Assembly (NCBI RefSeq): GCF_006517815.1
Contig: NZ_CP041198.1
Span: 1,612,001 to 1,676,000, forward strand
Reading direction: 5' to 3'
Source of the DNA: Pseudarthrobacter sp. NIBRBAC000502770
GTDB lineage: Bacteria > Actinomycetota > Actinomycetes > Actinomycetales > Micrococcaceae
Length of the DNA stretch: 64,000 nucleotides
The notes beneath the pieces are model-generated. The model worked only from the letters and a program-made list of their open reading frames with translations. It was not told where the DNA came from and did not search any database. Below are positions 63,439 to 64,000 of the stretch, piece after piece. The stretch's first letter is position 1, and each line of letters begins with the position of its first letter. The position numbers and the translations under genes are program-made.

Positions 63439-64000
63439 TTACTTGGTTTCGTTCAGGTTCGGGTTGCGGTCGTACTCAACACCGAGCAGGCCGGTGTTGC
63501 CTGCAGCCTTGAGCTGGTCCATGTGGGCCTGGAATTCGGATTCCGACACCACCTTCACGCGGAACAGCATTTCGGAGTGGTACTCGCCGCAGAGTTCGGC
63601 ACACTTACCGTCGTAGGTGCCCTCTTTAGTGGGGGTGAACCGGATGTAGTTGGTCTTGCCGGGAATCATGTCGCGCTTCTGCAGGAAGGCGGGAACCCAG
63701 AAGGAGTGGATGACATCGCGGGAATTGAGCTCGAGGTCAACGGACTTGTTGACCGGCAGGTACAGGGTGGGGAGCTGTTCCATATCGATGGTGTTGCCAG
63801 TGAGATGCGCCTGGACGCCTGCCTCGTGGAGGTCTTCCTGGATTACCTGGCCGGACTTGTAGTTGAAGTCCCAGGCCCACTGTTTGCCGCGGACGTCCAC
63901 AACGACGTCGGCAGGCTGTGAGCGGTCATCGATCGCCTGCTGGTCACGGTCCGTGAAGTAGAAGAACACCAGGACCATGAAGATGGGGATGGTGAGGTAG
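63439..64000 (-). CDS. ctaC: Cytochrome c oxidase subunit II, C-terminal part (start beyond window)
   Basis: 187 codons of CtaC, open to the right edge. The second membrane helix ends in [18 protein letters not shown], followed by a cupredoxin domain with the aromatic patch [10 protein letters not shown] and the binuclear CuA ligands in HSFWVPAF and [12 protein letters not shown]. It accepts electrons from QcrC. The signal peptide and first helix are outside the window. Confidence 0.95.
   Translation of the reverse strand, partial: YLTIPIFMVLVFFYFTDRDQQAIDDRSQPADVVVDVRGKQWAWDFNYKSGQVIQEDLHEAGVQAHLTGNTIDMEQLPTLYLPVNKSVDLELNSRDVIHSFWVPAFLQKRDMIPGKTNYIRFTPTKEGTYDGKCAELCGEYHSEMLFRVKVVSESEFQAHMDQLKAAGNTGLLGVEYDRNPNLNETK

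Noticed and set aside
61770..63512. A 580-codon plus-strand open frame antisense to ctaD
   Set aside because: Its low-complexity Glu/Arg/His-rich translation is a shadow of the conserved ctaD gene.

Overview
The window looks like chromosomal DNA of a high-GC actinobacterium of the family Micrococcaceae, most likely Arthrobacter or Pseudarthrobacter. This is inferred from gene content, not from a database search. The evidence is a complete Pup-proteasome locus with a naturally fused pafBC, the mycothiol gene mshC, an actinobacterial qcrCAB/ctaCDEF respiratory block, rbpA, helY and tatAC, many GTG starts and short intergenic gaps. The DNA is almost entirely coding. There is one tRNA (Leu-GAG), one insertion sequence and no CRISPR array.

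Layout. 1-4.5 kb: a fatty-acid operon (thiolase, two-domain FabG4-type reductase, MaoC/HtdX-type dehydratase) divergent from a TetR regulator. A 14-bp-arm palindrome lies between them, and a partial gene runs off the left edge. 4.5-16.4 kb: accessory and housekeeping genes: FUSC-type membrane protein, class-C-like serine hydrolase, glutathionyl-hydroquinone-reductase-like enzyme, M50 peptidase, DUF4193, two overlapping GT9 glycosyltransferases, a frameshifted quinone oxidoreductase, CsbD, a PLD enzyme, YqeY and a lipoprotein. 16.5-26 kb: tRNA-Leu, M20 peptidase, acyl-CoA dehydrogenase, a frameshifted aldo/keto reductase, uppP, mshC, PAC2, a HAD phosphatase and a CBS-containing site-2 protease.

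26-42 kb is the core: trmI, arc(mpa), dop, pup, prcB, prcA, pafA, two FKBP isomerases, fused pafBC, tatA, tatC and helY. Dop deamidates Pup (which ends in GGQ), PafA ligates it to substrates, Arc unfolds the tagged proteins and PrcAB degrades them. PafBC is the DNA-damage transcription regulator of this locus. 42-46 kb: amidohydrolase, ppm1, a 942-bp IS5-family element inserted exactly at the ppm1 stop codon, and rbpA. 46-55 kb: SPFH/NfeD pair, rlmA-like methyltransferase, peptide deformylase, a three-gene type III polyketide cluster (PKS, methyltransferase, FAD monooxygenase), small membrane proteins, an Lrp-type sensor domain and trpD.

55-64 kb encodes the respiratory chain: ctaE-qcrC-qcrA-qcrB on the + strand and ctaC-ctaD-ctaF on the - strand. 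Between them sit a GntR/UTRA regulator and ptsH (HPr), which share an intergenic region carrying a near-consensus DasR-type operator (core GGTCTAGACC).

The features that most deserve a second look are the IS insertion whose TA target provides stop codons on both strands, the type III PKS cluster with a repeated AT-rich motif in its promoter and inside its gene, the DasR-like operator at ptsH, the strong TetR palindrome, two single-base frameshifts in oxidoreductase genes, and a 49-residue membrane protein that is easy to miss.
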